The notes below the pieces were generated by a model that made no database searches, was not told the origin of the DNA, and saw nothing but the letters and a program-made list of their open reading frames with translations. A stretch of 64,000 nt of DNA, taken from Pedobacter sp. D749. GTDB lineage: Bacteria; Bacteroidota; Bacteroidia; Sphingobacteriales; Sphingobacteriaceae. The stretch lies in assembly GCF_019317285.1 (NCBI RefSeq), contig NZ_CP079218.1, positions 1,302,001-1,366,000 of the forward strand, given 5' to 3'. The position numbers and the translations under genes were made by a program. Positions 1 through 8,912 of the stretch are shown here, piece after piece; the stretch's first letter is position 1, and every line of letters starts with the position of its first letter.

Positions 1-1593
1 GATGGGGAACAGCTTGGCCAGCCCATTTTTAAAGCAATCAGGAGATGTAATATCTTTCTGGAGAATATCGACCGTCCGAAAGATCTGGCTCAATTTGAAC
101 GCAACCGCTGGATTGCAGAGGTAAAGTTTTTAAAGGCCTATTACCATTTTTATCTGTTAAGGATGTATGGCCCCATTCCTTTGATTAAACAGAACCTGCC
201 GATAGATGCCGGCACGGATGAAGTAAGGATAAAACGTGCGCCCATTGACGAGGCATTTGCTTATATCGTATCGTTATTAGATGAGGCCACGCCCGATCTT
301 CCACGCACCATACAGGATCCGGCAAGAAGTTTAGGCCGAATTACACAGAATATTGCCCTTTCGGTTAAAGCTGAGGTGCTTACTACACAGGCGAGCCCTT
401 TTTTTAATGGCAATCCCGATTATACTGGTTTTAAGGATAAAGATGGTGTAAACCTTTTTCCTACAGCTTTCAGTGCAGAAAAATGGAATAAAGCCATGCT
501 GGCCTGCCAGGCTGCAGTAAAATCCTGCGAAGAAAGCAACCTTTCCCTTTACCGTTTTACCTCTCCGGGCAATCTTCCAAATATACCTGCGCCATTGAAA
601 ACCGTAATGGACATCAGGCAGAGCATTACCGAGAACTGGGAAAAAAATCCCGAAGTAATCTGGGCACTGAATCCTGAATTTGGGCTACAATCAATGGCTA
701 TGCCCAGGCTTACCAATGCGATGGTGCAGAACATGGGTGGCACACCGGGCAATTTTGCCGTGCCTATAGGTATGGCTGAACTGTTTTATTCGAAAAATGG
801 TGTGCCAATGGCTGAAGATACTGGTTACGATTACAGAGGCCGTTATGCTGTTGCTGCGGTAGGTACGGAAAATAAATACTATTTAAAAAGCGGTTACCAG
901 ACCATAAAAATGCACATGGATCGTGAACCTCGCTTTTATGCCGATTTATCTTTTGATGGTAGCTGTTTTTTTGGTAACGGGCAAACTGATCCGGAAAACA
1001 TGCTCTATGTGCAGGCTCGTGGCGGAACTTCGCTGGCTGGCCCCAAAGATAATATCAGGGTTAACGTATCGGGCTACTGGCCAAGCAAACTGGTTAATTA
1101 CCAATCTGTTTTTGGTACCGAAGTTACCCAGGCAGGTTTCCGGATGCCGCTAATCAGACTCGCAGGACTTTATCTGCTGTATGCAGAAACGCTTAACGAG
1201 GTTAACGGCCCTACGGCAGATGTTTATACTTATATCGATAAAGTGCGCTCACGTGCAGGTTTAAAGGGTGTTAAAGAATCCTGGTCTTCTTATTCAACTA
1301 ACCCTGGTAAAGCTTCAAGCAAAGATGGCCTCCGGTCGATCATCCAGCAGGAACGCCGCATTGAACTTTGTTTTGAAGGAAGAATAGGGTGGGACTTAAG
1401 GCGCTGGAAAGTGATGCAGGATGTACTCAGTAAACCACTTCAGGGCTGGAATATTCAGGATACCACACCTGAAGGTTATTACCGTCAGCGTAATCTCGTA
1501 ATTCCTGTATTTGGCCTGAAAGACTATTTGTGGCCACTTAAATACAACGACCTGATCGTTAACCCAAACCTGGTTCAAAATCCTTATTGGTAA
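1..1593 (+). CDS. SusD/RagB-family outer-membrane glycan-binding lipoprotein (5' end cut off by window)
   Basis: The reading frame is open from base 1, so the window starts inside the gene; the signal peptide and lipobox lie upstream and the first ATG at 163 is internal. The visible N-terminal part contains the family's TPR-like helices (RCNIFLENID, then EVKFLKAYYHFYLL and RMYGPIPL). The C-terminal part has RMPLIRLAGLYLLYAETLNE and ERRIELCFEGRIGWDLRRWK, both typical of SusD C-terminal domains. SusD proteins sit on the cell surface and, with the TonB-dependent transporter SusC, capture and import glycans. The SusC gene should lie just upstream of the window. Three secreted-protein genes follow with gaps of 11, 12 and 34 bases, so they form one operon. 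The substrate cannot be told from the sequence. Confidence 0.93.
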   Translation, partial: DGEQLGQPIFKAIRRCNIFLENIDRPKDLAQFERNRWIAEVKFLKAYYHFYLLRMYGPIPLIKQNLPIDAGTDEVRIKRAPIDEAFAYIVSLLDEATPDLPRTIQDPARSLGRITQNIALSVKAEVLTTQASPFFNGNPDYTGFKDKDGVNLFPTAFSAEKWNKAMLACQAAVKSCEESNLSLYRFTSPGNLPNIPAPLKTVMDIRQSITENWEKNPEVIWALNPEFGLQSMAMPRLTNAMVQNMGGTPGNFAVPIGMAELFYSKNGVPMAEDTGYDYRGRYAVAAVGTENKYYLKSGYQTIKMHMDREPRFYADLSFDGSCFFGNGQTDPENMLYVQARGGTSLAGPKDNIRVNVSGYWPSKLVNYQSVFGTEVTQAGFRMPLIRLAGLYLLYAETLNEVNGPTADVYTYIDKVRSRAGLKGVKESWSSYSTNPGKASSKDGLRSIIQQERRIELCFEGRIGWDLRRWKVMQDVLSKPLQGWNIQDTTPEGYYRQRNLVIPVFGLKDYLWPLKYNDLIVNPNLVQNPYW

Positions 1594-1604
1594 TTAAATA
1601 GAAG

Positions 1605-2873
1605 ATGATGAAAATTAGTTCAAAAATATATAACAGACCTTTCGCATTGCAATTTATTGCCTTGTTACTTGTGGCCTGCTCGTTTTATTCCTGTAAAGAA
1701 AGCGAAGGTTTTAATGAGGTTGTATCTACAGATATGACAAAACCCGGAGTACTCACCGGCGTAAAAGTAGAAAACCTGGCTGGAGCTGCAGTAATTTCCT
1801 ATAAGCTGCCTAATTCCCAGAATCTCTTGTATGTACAGGCAGAATACAGGATCAATTCGCGAACCGTAAGGCAGAGTAAATCTTCTTATTATAGCGATAC
1901 AATCAAGGTAGAGGGCTTTGAAAAAAGCGGCGACTACGATGTTACACTTTATGCGGTATCACGTGCGAATGTGAAAAGTGATCCTGTACAGATACGTGTA
2001 CACCCTGCAACCCCATCTTACCTGTCCGTTTATCCAACAGTTCAGCTTCAGGCCGATTTTGGTGGAGTAAATATAATCGCTAATAATCCGACTAAGAAAC
2101 CTATTGGAGTAATTGTGATTTCCAATGATAAAACGACAGGAAAAATGCTTCCCGTAGAACAGTTCTATACCGAAGCGGAAAATATCAATTTTAGTGTAAG
2201 GGGATTTGATACCCTAAAAAGAGATTTTGGCGTATATGTAACCGATAGATGGGGAAATATATCCGATACTTTATATAAATCAATTAGTCCAATATTTGAG
2301 ATGATGATACCGAAAGCGCAGTTCAGCGAATATCGGCTACCATCAGATTCTCCACTGGGTGCAACAGGCCTTGGATGGAATACTTCGAGGTTATGGGATA
2401 ACAATACTTCCGATCCCGGCTGGCATACAGAGGCCGGTTATAGTAAGCCTCTTCAGCTCTGCACATTTGATATGGGCGTACTTGCCAAGCTCAGTCGCTA
2501 TAAATTGTGGGAAAGAGGAGAAGCCTATGGCAATGATTATTCTTATAATCATGGTAATCCCAAGACCTGGACACTCTGGGGATCAGCCAAAGCTGCACCG
2601 GCAAATATTGAGTTACCCGTAACTTCGGCAAAAGGAACTGTTGTGGGCGATTGGATTAACCTGGGGAATTTTACCTGTCCGCCGCCTCCATCTGGTAATG
2701 CACCCGGACAAACCACTCCTGTAGATCTTGCCGCAGTAAAAGCTGGCTTCGAATTTAACATTGCACTTGATATTCCCAAAGTGAGGTTTATCAGGCTGGC
2801 CGTTAATTCAACCTGGGGAAATGCAGATTTTGCCCACGTGATGGAATTGTCTTTTTGGGGAAATACCAATTAA
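1605..2873 (+). CDS. DUF4959/DUF5000-type surface lipoprotein of a SusD locus
   Basis: This is a 422-residue secreted lipoprotein. The N-terminus has a hydrophobic stretch followed by two candidate lipid-attachment cysteines, Cys25 (LVAC) and Cys30 (FYSC). An Ig/fibronectin-like domain (about 45-135) follows, with the KPGVLTGVKVENLAGAAVI style of DUF4959. A middle domain (about 140-240) and a C-terminal discoidin/F5-8C-like domain (about 250-420, ending VMELSFWGN) match the DUF5126/DUF5000 arrangement. Such proteins are regularly encoded directly after SusD and are thought to be accessory glycan-binding proteins on the cell surface. The domain names are from recognition of sequence style. The start is the first of two consecutive ATGs. 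It shares its C-terminal fold type with the next gene. Confidence 0.85.
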   Translation: MMKISSKIYNRPFALQFIALLLVACSFYSCKESEGFNEVVSTDMTKPGVLTGVKVENLAGAAVISYKLPNSQNLLYVQAEYRINSRTVRQSKSSYYSDTIKVEGFEKSGDYDVTLYAVSRANVKSDPVQIRVHPATPSYLSVYPTVQLQADFGGVNIIANNPTKKPIGVIVISNDKTTGKMLPVEQFYTEAENINFSVRGFDTLKRDFGVYVTDRWGNISDTLYKSISPIFEMMIPKAQFSEYRLPSDSPLGATGLGWNTSRLWDNNTSDPGWHTEAGYSKPLQLCTFDMGVLAKLSRYKLWERGEAYGNDYSYNHGNPKTWTLWGSAKAAPANIELPVTSAKGTVVGDWINLGNFTCPPPPSGNAPGQTTPVDLAAVKAGFEFNIALDIPKVRFIRLAVNSTWGNADFAHVMELSFWGNTN

Positions 2874-2885
2874 AAATTAAAGCAG

Positions 2886-4094
2886 ATGACAACTAAACAT
2901 ATCAACAGTATTTTAATGGTTTTTATGGCCATTGTGGTTCTTTGCGGCTGTAGCAAGGATGCGCTGGATTATAGAAAATATCTTAATGAAAAAGAACACA
3001 TATATCCGGGCTTTGCCGGCGAAGCTGGCGCCGCGCCAGGCAATTACAGGATAAAACTGAACTGGAAGGCGAGTCCCGACCCGAGTGTAACCCATTACCG
3101 CATATTCTGGAACAATTCAGCAGATTCATTGGAAATGAAAGCACCAGACCGAAGCGTTACTGATGTATCGGTAATTATTCCCAAACTGGTAGAGTATAAT
3201 TATTCCTTTACCATTTATTCTTACGATAAGGCTGGGAATAAATCTGTGCCAGTTCAGATTAGCAACATAAAGGTTTATGGCGATAGCTACAAATCGAGTC
3301 TAACCAACAGGTTTCTGGTTTCAGCAAATCCTTATCAGCTGGATGACGACGGCATTACACTCAATTTTGAAAAACCAGATACCATCAATATTACAACAGA
3401 AATACGCTATACCTATAAAGATGGTACCATTCATAAAAGTGCGTTAAGTCCTGATGAAAATTCGATCAGGCTTGCCGACTACAAAACCGGAACAAAGATT
3501 TATTTCAGGTCGGCCTATGTGCCGGTAAAATCGGCTATTGATACCTTTTATACCGTAGATTACGATTCTTTGAGCAATATTATGATACCGGTAGATAAAT
3601 CACTGTTCCGTCCGCTAAAGCTAGCCAATGATGTTGGGACCTATTCGAGTGAAACCTCTTTATCGCAACTTTGGAATGGCAATAAAACACCAACTGCATA
3701 TCCGGATATCTTCCATAGTGATGACAATACACCGCTTCCGCATCACTTCACTTTTGACATGGGTAAGGCGATAGTTAATCTTACACAGTTCGAAATCATT
3801 GGGCGCGATGGTTATAATAACCCTACCAAATTTGAGATCTGGGGAATTGCAGATCTGACGGGAGCGGAAACGCAGTCGCCAGGCAATTCAGCAGGGTGGA
3901 CAGCAGAATCAAAAGGAAGAGGATGGACGCTGCTTAAAACGGTAGAACGCTCAGATGATGGATCGGCACCATTTAAAGTTGCCCTGCCTGATGGTCTGCC
4001 TCCAATTCGATACATCCGGATCCGGGTAATAAAAGTGGCCAGTGGCGATGCCTATTACAGCAATATTAGTGAAGTATCTTTCTGGAATAAATAA
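2886..4094 (+). CDS. DUF4998-type discoidin-like surface lipoprotein
   Basis: A 402-residue lipoprotein with signal peptide and lipobox LCGC (Cys22). Residues about 45-130 resemble a DUF4998/fibronectin-type domain (RIKLNWKASPDPSVTHYRIF). The C-terminal 170 residues resemble a coagulation-factor-5/8 type C (discoidin) domain, with LSQLWNGNKTPTAYPDIFHS and a terminal RYIRIRVIK...ISEVSFWNK. It lies 12 bases after the DUF5000-type gene and looks like a diverged functional partner: the same operon encodes two different discoidin-ended lipoproteins. The likely role is glycan binding at the cell surface next to SusC/SusD. No catalytic residues were recognised. Confidence 0.83.
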   Translation: MTTKHINSILMVFMAIVVLCGCSKDALDYRKYLNEKEHIYPGFAGEAGAAPGNYRIKLNWKASPDPSVTHYRIFWNNSADSLEMKAPDRSVTDVSVIIPKLVEYNYSFTIYSYDKAGNKSVPVQISNIKVYGDSYKSSLTNRFLVSANPYQLDDDGITLNFEKPDTINITTEIRYTYKDGTIHKSALSPDENSIRLADYKTGTKIYFRSAYVPVKSAIDTFYTVDYDSLSNIMIPVDKSLFRPLKLANDVGTYSSETSLSQLWNGNKTPTAYPDIFHSDDNTPLPHHFTFDMGKAIVNLTQFEIIGRDGYNNPTKFEIWGIADLTGAETQSPGNSAGWTAESKGRGWTLLKTVERSDDGSAPFKVALPDGLPPIRYIRIRVIKVASGDAYYSNISEVSFWNK

Positions 4095-4128
4095 GGCTCT
4101 CTTCTCTATAATGGAGAATAATAAAATT

Positions 4129-5064
4129 ATGAATAATACCAAAGCAATCATTTATGTACTAGTCCCGGTTTTTTTATTGGGACTGGTTTCAAAATCCAAG
4201 GCTCAGAATCAGTCTGACAAAATGATAACCACTCCTGATTCTGTCTGGAAGGAGCACTGGTTTGAGCACAAGGAAGAACTAAAACTAATAGGAAGCAATG
4301 CTCATGTAGCTGTTTTTTATGATAAAAACATGCCGGCCAATGTCAAATGGCCTATCGCAGCAATGGCAGATTGCTGGGCCTATGTTAAACGCAATTACGG
4401 AGATTTTGGACCAGATCCAAAACTCTATGTGATTCTGCATCGCGCGATGGGTAAGGATTATGGAGGAGGACATCCATCACCCTTTTTTGATGCGAGCCAT
4501 GATTACCGGAACGTGATTGATTGTGGTTTGGCGCAATGGGACAATCCGAACGGGGAACAGATTGGCATGCCGATACACGAGATGGGACATATCGTAACCA
4601 GTGCCAGTCATGGTACAAAAGGCTCGCCGTCTGATGTATTGTGGGGAGATAGTAAGTTTATGGAGATTTTCAATTATGATGTGCTCAAAAACATAGGAAT
4701 GGCCGATGAGGCCAATAAAGTATTTACGCAAATGCAGACTCAGTATGACGACTTTCCAAGACAGGGAACGCAGTGGTTTAAAAACTGGTTTTTCCCTATT
4801 TACAGTAAGTATGGTGAAGGAAAGGTACTCAACAGGTATTTTGAACTCCTGGCTTTAAACTTTCCAAAAAGTAAAAGCGGACGTTACAAAAGAGATCTGA
4901 ATTTTGGAGAATTTATTCATTTCTGGAGTGGTGCATCTGGTGTAAACCTGCAGGATGTTGCAGAAAAAGCTTTTGGTTGGCCGGCAGAATATGATATTCA
5001 GTTTAAACAGGCCCAGAAGGATTTTCCGAAATTAAACTATGAGACTAAAGGTAGCAGCAGATAA
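4129..5064 (+). CDS. Secreted HExxH zinc metalloprotease, gluzincin (M60-like) pattern
   Basis: A 311-residue exported protein, with signal peptide MNNTKAIIYVLVPVFLLGLV and a cleavage-like KAQ. It carries HEMGH (His150, Glu151, His154) and a glutamate 24 residues later (Glu179 in GDSKFME), the HExxH-x(8-28)-E spacing known from M60-like gluzincins. I chose the ATG at 4129 because it gives a clean signal peptide; the in-frame ATG at 4111 would add six polar residues, and an upstream ATG at 4042 would overlap the previous gene. It is the last gene of the SusD operon, before a strong terminator. By context it may trim protein parts of a glycoprotein so that glycans become accessible; that is an inference. 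Family membership beyond the zinc motif is uncertain. Confidence 0.75.
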   Translation: MNNTKAIIYVLVPVFLLGLVSKSKAQNQSDKMITTPDSVWKEHWFEHKEELKLIGSNAHVAVFYDKNMPANVKWPIAAMADCWAYVKRNYGDFGPDPKLYVILHRAMGKDYGGGHPSPFFDASHDYRNVIDCGLAQWDNPNGEQIGMPIHEMGHIVTSASHGTKGSPSDVLWGDSKFMEIFNYDVLKNIGMADEANKVFTQMQTQYDDFPRQGTQWFKNWFFPIYSKYGEGKVLNRYFELLALNFPKSKSGRYKRDLNFGEFIHFWSGASGVNLQDVAEKAFGWPAEYDIQFKQAQKDFPKLNYETKGSSR

Positions 5065-5215
5065 GGTGTATAATATCATTTAAAAATCTCTTCAGAAGTT
5101 TTGTTAAGTCAGACTTCAATACAAATCCCAGATGTATAAGATATCCGGTGAGGACCGGTCATAATTTCAGTTGTAATAAGATTTGATCTTTTTATATGCT
5201 GATTTTAGTTTGGTG

Positions 5216-5252
5216 AAAACATAGGTTGTGGTGGATACCCAACCTATGTTTT
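5216..5252 (+). terminator. Rho-independent terminator of the SusD/metalloprotease operon
   Basis: Perfect 13-bp inverted repeat AAAACATAGGTTG / CAACCTATGTTTT with an 11-base loop, followed by TTATTT. It lies 150 bases after the metalloprotease stop codon. The A-rich left edge and T-rich right edge would let it work in both directions. Confidence 0.8.
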
Positions 5253-5294
5253 ATTTAAAGACCAATCTGGTTCAAATGGCCGGTAGCGAGGAAT

Positions 5295-5324
5295 CATTGC
5301 GTGGAGGAAAGACAAAGCAATCTT
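5295..5324 (+). repeat. Dispersed repeat family B, copy 1
   Basis: Thirty bases starting CATTGCG and ending AAGCAATCTT match 24878-24907 at 27 of 30 positions by hand alignment. A reversed partial copy (CTCGCAATGAGG) is seen near 37324. The function is unknown. Confidence 0.6.
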
Positions 5325-5487
5325 CGCCCGTTATTCGCGATAGCAGGATTGATCCGTGCATCGCAAATTCCAGGTAAAATCATGTTATATCGTTAATTTT
5401 TTTATTGAAACAACAATGCTGTAAAGCTTAAGTGTTTGGTTATTTGTTGATTACGTTCGTGGCTTATTCTTTGTAAGAGAGAAAGCG

Positions 5488-5898
5488 ATGCATTACACTC
5501 TTCTTCAGTTTCTTATTTTACTTTCAGAAGCTGTGCTGTTAATCATACTGGCGCAGAAGGTGAAAATTTCCTGTTCCATATTTTTAGTGCTGGCCGGTTT
5601 GGGAATAGGCTATAATCCGGGTATTCCTGCTTTGTCGATTAATCCTGAAGTGATCTTCCAGATTTTTCTATCAGCTTTGCTTTACGAGGCTACCTGGTAT
5701 ACCTTAAGTAACGATTTTCGGCGCTGGCAAAGGCCAATTAGCTTGCTGCGCTTTCGGACTGGTGATCATCACCTCATTGGCTGTCGCTTTTTAAGTTCCT
5801 CCACGATCCCTGGTTTTACACTGGGCATGGGCTTGCTGCTGGGCCGGCTTGGCCATTGCGCACGTATTGTATCTTATCCACGGGTTTTAATCATGTAA
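5488..5898 (+). pseudogene. Remnant of a CPA1/NhaP-type Na+/H+ antiporter
   Basis: The first 70 residues read as the intact start of a Bacteroidota CPA1 antiporter (VLLIILAQKVKIS, SIFLVLAGLGIGYNPGIPAL, IFQIFLSALLYEATWYTL). After RRWQRPISLL the reading frame slips. The antiporter-like continuation (AFGLVIITSLAVAF) lies in the +1 frame at about 5748-5790. The original frame resumes with FLSSSTIPGFTLGMGLLLG, which implies an insertion and a compensating deletion. Beyond that, the text in another frame (GLAIAHVLYLIHGF) resembles a segment from much further along such transporters, so a large internal piece also seems lost. Normal family members are about 400-550 residues. I treat it as a dead gene; an expressed 136-residue membrane fragment is the alternative. 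Confidence 0.75.
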
Positions 5899-5911
5899 AA
5901 CTACTATCAGA

Positions 5912-6325
5912 ATGAAAGATAAAAAGAAAATAATAATTGCAAATGAGTTCCGGCTAGAGGATCAAAACGGTCAACTACGTGCATTACTTTCCGGAACAGA
6001 AAAAGGAACGTTTTTTAGCTTGATGGATGGCGGAGAAAAAGAAGTCGTTAAGCTTTCGGTCGAAGATACCGGACTTTCATCATTAACATTTTTTGATTCT
6101 TCTGCAAAAGAGAAAATACAGCTAAGTCTTGATGAGAAGGGCATGCATATTCATTTGGCTGGAGAAGGAAAACAGGAAAGCTATATTTTTTTGAAAAGCA
6201 ATGCCGCCTCTGGTTTCGTGTTAACCGATGTAGATGGAAACCGAAGATTTCAGGCTACCATGGGGCCGGACAGTAACCCACACGTAACTATATTCCCTCC
6301 CGGAGCAGACCCGCGTGATTTGTAA
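5912..6325 (+). CDS. Unknown 137-residue protein with repeated beta-hairpin pattern
   Basis: I do not recognise this protein. It has no signal peptide or membrane segment. The text repeats a pattern of short strands with D-x-x-G turns (FRLEDQNGQLRALL, FVLTDVDGNRRFQATM, IQLSLDEKGMHIHL), which suggests a beta-solenoid or stacked-hairpin fold of about five to six repeats. It starts 13 bases after the antiporter remnant and is followed at 48 and 30 bases by two other small genes in the same direction, so the three are probably co-transcribed. Codon use looks like its neighbours. No function can be given. Confidence 0.7.
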   Translation: MKDKKKIIIANEFRLEDQNGQLRALLSGTEKGTFFSLMDGGEKEVVKLSVEDTGLSSLTFFDSSAKEKIQLSLDEKGMHIHLAGEGKQESYIFLKSNAASGFVLTDVDGNRRFQATMGPDSNPHVTIFPPGADPRDL

Positions 6326-6373
6326 TGATTTACCTATTTATGTCGCTATCAAATACTTAAATAAATTTCGCAT

Positions 6374-6988
6374 ATGATGAAAAAACAAATAACTGAAACC
6401 GGACTGAATCCCTTGGTTAACGAGAATATTAAATATAATATTCTTGTTGAAAGCCCCTCTCAAACCATAACTCCACTACAAATGGTGTGCTTTTTTGATT
6501 TCAGTGAAAATCAAAATTATCAGGGCGGTACCGCTGCGGTAAATCAGCATTTTAACGGTGAAATAGATAACCTCCGGAAGGCTGGGATATTTAAAGGAAA
6601 CTTTTTGGAAACATTATTAATTACTCCTAAACAGGCACAGATTCCCGCTGAAAAATTGCTGCTTTTCGGTTTGGGCAATCCTTCTGCGCTATCATTTGAA
6701 CTTCTTGAGCAGGTTGGGTATTACGCAGCGCTCGAAGCCCTGAAACTTGGCGTTGAATCATTCTGTTTTGCCCCCAGCCTTAAAGATGCAGGTATTTTAA
6801 TGCAACCTGGTCTTGAAGTATCAACAGCTTTGCCCCGGGGTATGGCCAAAGCAATATCGGTAGCCAGAACGCTGGCAGATAAAAAACTTGGTGATAAGGT
6901 AAGTCTCAAAGAGATTTTTTTGCTTGCCGGTGAAGCTCAGGCAGCATACGCATATCAGGGTCTTATCAAAGCATTTGAAGTTAAATAA
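6374..6988 (+). CDS. Stand-alone peptidase M17 (leucyl aminopeptidase) N-terminal-like domain
   Basis: The 204 residues resemble the macro-domain-like N-terminal domain of cytosolic leucyl aminopeptidases: NFLETLLITPKQAQIPAEKL, LLFGLGNPSALSFELLEQVG, AALEALKLGVESFCFAPSLK and a tail similar to the linker helix. The catalytic C-terminal domain with its metal-binding NTDAEGR signature is absent, and no such sequence follows. The protein therefore cannot be a peptidase; it may keep a ligand-binding or assembly role. It lies in the middle of a three-gene set with an unknown beta-repeat protein and a cytochrome-like protein. ATGATG at 6374/6377 gives two adjacent possible starts. The family call is by residue pattern only. 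Confidence 0.7.
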   Translation: MMKKQITETGLNPLVNENIKYNILVESPSQTITPLQMVCFFDFSENQNYQGGTAAVNQHFNGEIDNLRKAGIFKGNFLETLLITPKQAQIPAEKLLLFGLGNPSALSFELLEQVGYYAALEALKLGVESFCFAPSLKDAGILMQPGLEVSTALPRGMAKAISVARTLADKKLGDKVSLKEIFLLAGEAQAAYAYQGLIKAFEVK

Positions 6989-7018
6989 ACACAATTAAGC
7001 AACCACTAAATCTAATAT

Positions 7019-7387
7019 ATGGCCATCAACAATTTCCACGACGTTCAAACTTTTATTACAAGGATAATGGAAGAAAACAAAAAAAAGGATGTCCCGCCTC
7101 CGAAGTCTCCCCATAAAGCTTTTTGGATGACCATGAGCTATGATGAATTTACAAACGGCAACGTTCCTGGTGTTTTGGATCCGGTAAGCAATGAAGGTAT
7201 TCCGATTCTTGATAAAGGTAATTCCGTCAACAGTAATATTATTCTTGCGTTAAAAGGAGAGGGGCCGCTTTTTAACCCGAATAGCGGAGCGTTTGGCAGA
7301 ATGCCTGCCGGGGATCAAACACCGTTCTCTGATGAGGAAATTATGGAACTTGCAGAATGGATTGATAGGGGATGTCCGGAGTTCTAA
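7019..7387 (+). CDS. Small cytochrome-c-like protein lacking the haem-attachment motif
   Basis: A 122-residue protein without signal peptide. The ending FGRMPAGDQTPFSDEEIMELAEWIDRG has the layout of class I cytochromes c near the distal Met ligand (MP...L...W/YI..G). The start (PHKAFWMTMSYDEF, GNVPGVLDP) resembles the region after CxxCH in haem-binding domains. There is no CxxCH, so covalent haem is not expected. It probably belongs with the two preceding small genes. Members of this type may have been recruited as non-haem domains; that is a guess. The stop codon lies inside a small inverted repeat (7375-7397). Confidence 0.65.
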   Translation: MAINNFHDVQTFITRIMEENKKKDVPPPKSPHKAFWMTMSYDEFTNGNVPGVLDPVSNEGIPILDKGNSVNSNIILALKGEGPLFNPNSGAFGRMPAGDQTPFSDEEIMELAEWIDRGCPEF

Positions 7388-7397
7388 GTACTCCGGA
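7375..7397 (+). terminator. Possible terminator hairpin overlapping the stop codon
   Basis: Inverted repeat TCCGGAGT / ACTCCGGA (8 bp, 7-base loop); the TAA of the upstream gene lies in the loop. The following ATCTATAAGG is not a good U-tract, so termination is uncertain. Confidence 0.4.
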
Positions 7398-7492
7398 ATC
7401 TATAAGGAGAGAAAACTTTGGCAATCAATCAACTCTTCTTATAGATTTTACAGAGAATTAAATTGTTATAAATTCGTATAGTATTAGAGAAA

Positions 7493-8912
7493 TTACCTTA
7501 AACTGGTTAGCTTAACTGCGGCAAGCTTATCTATTTTATTTCTATTCGGTAATTTTAAGGCTGGCATGATTGCAAATGCAATTATGACCGCAGAAATAAG
7601 AAACCCATCCTGCAATGCAAAATGCTCTGCAATTTCTGTTGTTCTGCCAAGTTGTAAATAGTACTTACTGATATAGGTATGCAGTATACCACTAATGGCT
7701 ATCCCCACGGAACCTCCAACTTGCTGTAAAAGACTATTTATTGATGTCGCTGTAGCTGTTTGGCCGGCACTTATAAGCATTTAGCAGTGATGTTGAAACA
7801 GGTGAAACCAGCAGACTCATGCCGAATCCACGTATCGCCATTGCCAGTATAATAAACCAAATGTGGCTTTCTGAATTCATAAAAGCAAATTCGGCCATCG
7901 AAATTGCGATCATTACGATGCCTACTACCGACGGATTTCTGATCACACCTCTGTCAGCAAGTTTACCAGCATATGGTCTCAATAATAGCATCATCAATGC
8001 GTTAGGTAACAACAACAGGCCTGTCTCAATCTCAGAATAGCCCATCAGCCCCTGTAAAAGAAATGGAAGAAAAAACAATCCGCCATAGAGTGCAAGGGAG
8101 CGGATCAGGATAATTATTGAACAGTTTATGAATGTTGCAGACTTGAAAACGGTGAGGTCAATCAGAGGATTATCTTTCTTGGACGAACGGATAAAAAATA
8201 CTAAAAATACGAGCGAAACAGCCAGGCCTACTCCATATTGCCAGGGTTGTATATTGGGATCAGATATCATTGTCAGGCTTAGCTGTAACAATATGATAAA
8301 TATACCGAAATATACATAGCCGCCAAGGTCAAATGAAGGCTTGAGTTTGGGTTGCTTTTTCAGAAAGCCTAAAAAAAGTATGCTCATTACTATAGTAATA
8401 ATTCCGATTGGAATATTAATGTAGAATATCGACGGCCATTCGAAGTAATAGGTAAGTACACCACCCAGCGTTGGCCCAATTGCCGGCCCCATAACATTTC
8501 CTATACCCCACCAGCCAATTGCAGAACCCCGCTGTTCTTTTGGAAAACTATCGGTTAGAATGGCCAATGATGTTGGCGTGATTGCCCCACCTCCAATTGC
8601 CTGAAATATCCTGGCGGCAATTAAAAAAGATAAGTTGCCGGATAAACTACAAAGCAATGAACCGGTAGTGAAAATTATAACGCTTGCAATAAAAAGATTA
8701 TAATATCCGATTCTGTTTTTCAACCAGTTGGTTAAAGGAATAAATAGACAAAACGATATCATATAACCCAGGATAACCCATTCTATGCCATTAATACTTG
8801 CTCCAAATTGTTTCTGGATTACAGGCAGCGACACGTTGACAATGCTACTATCAAGTGCAGCCATAGCTGTTCCAAGCATGAGGGTGATTAATACGGCTAT
8901 CCGGTTTTTCAT
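7493..8912 (-). pseudogene. DHA2-family MFS multidrug efflux transporter, frameshifted
   Basis: Read from 8912, the first 380 residues are a normal DHA2/EmrB-type transporter: LGTAMAALDSSIVNVSLPVI in TM1, RIFQAIGGGAITPTSLAILT (motif of TM4) and GWWGIGNVMGPAIGPTLGG (motif C in TM5), with many further membrane helices. After STSLLNA the frame runs into unrelated text and stops at 7734. The natural continuation (ISAGQTATATSINSLLQQVG...) lies one base over and ends at 7493. One extra base near 7777 explains it. The joined length is about 472 residues, slightly short for 14 membrane helices. It could be a true recent mutation or a sequencing error; the rest shows no decay. A regulator gene is not visible next to it. 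Confidence 0.85.

Larger units (their letters stand above)
5065..5487. other. Gene-free interval after the SusD operon
   Basis: No coding region is seen. It holds the operon's terminator (5216-5252) and a copy of a dispersed repeat (5295-5324). The last 90 bases, AT-rich, lead into the antiporter remnant. Confidence 0.7.

Noticed and set aside
4042..4128. Earlier start for the metalloprotease
   Set aside because: It would overlap the preceding lipoprotein gene by 53 bases and place the signal peptide about 30 residues inside the protein.
7493..8912. Programmed frameshift in the DHA2 transporter
   Set aside because: The junction has no slippery heptamer or downstream structure; mutation or sequencing error is simpler.
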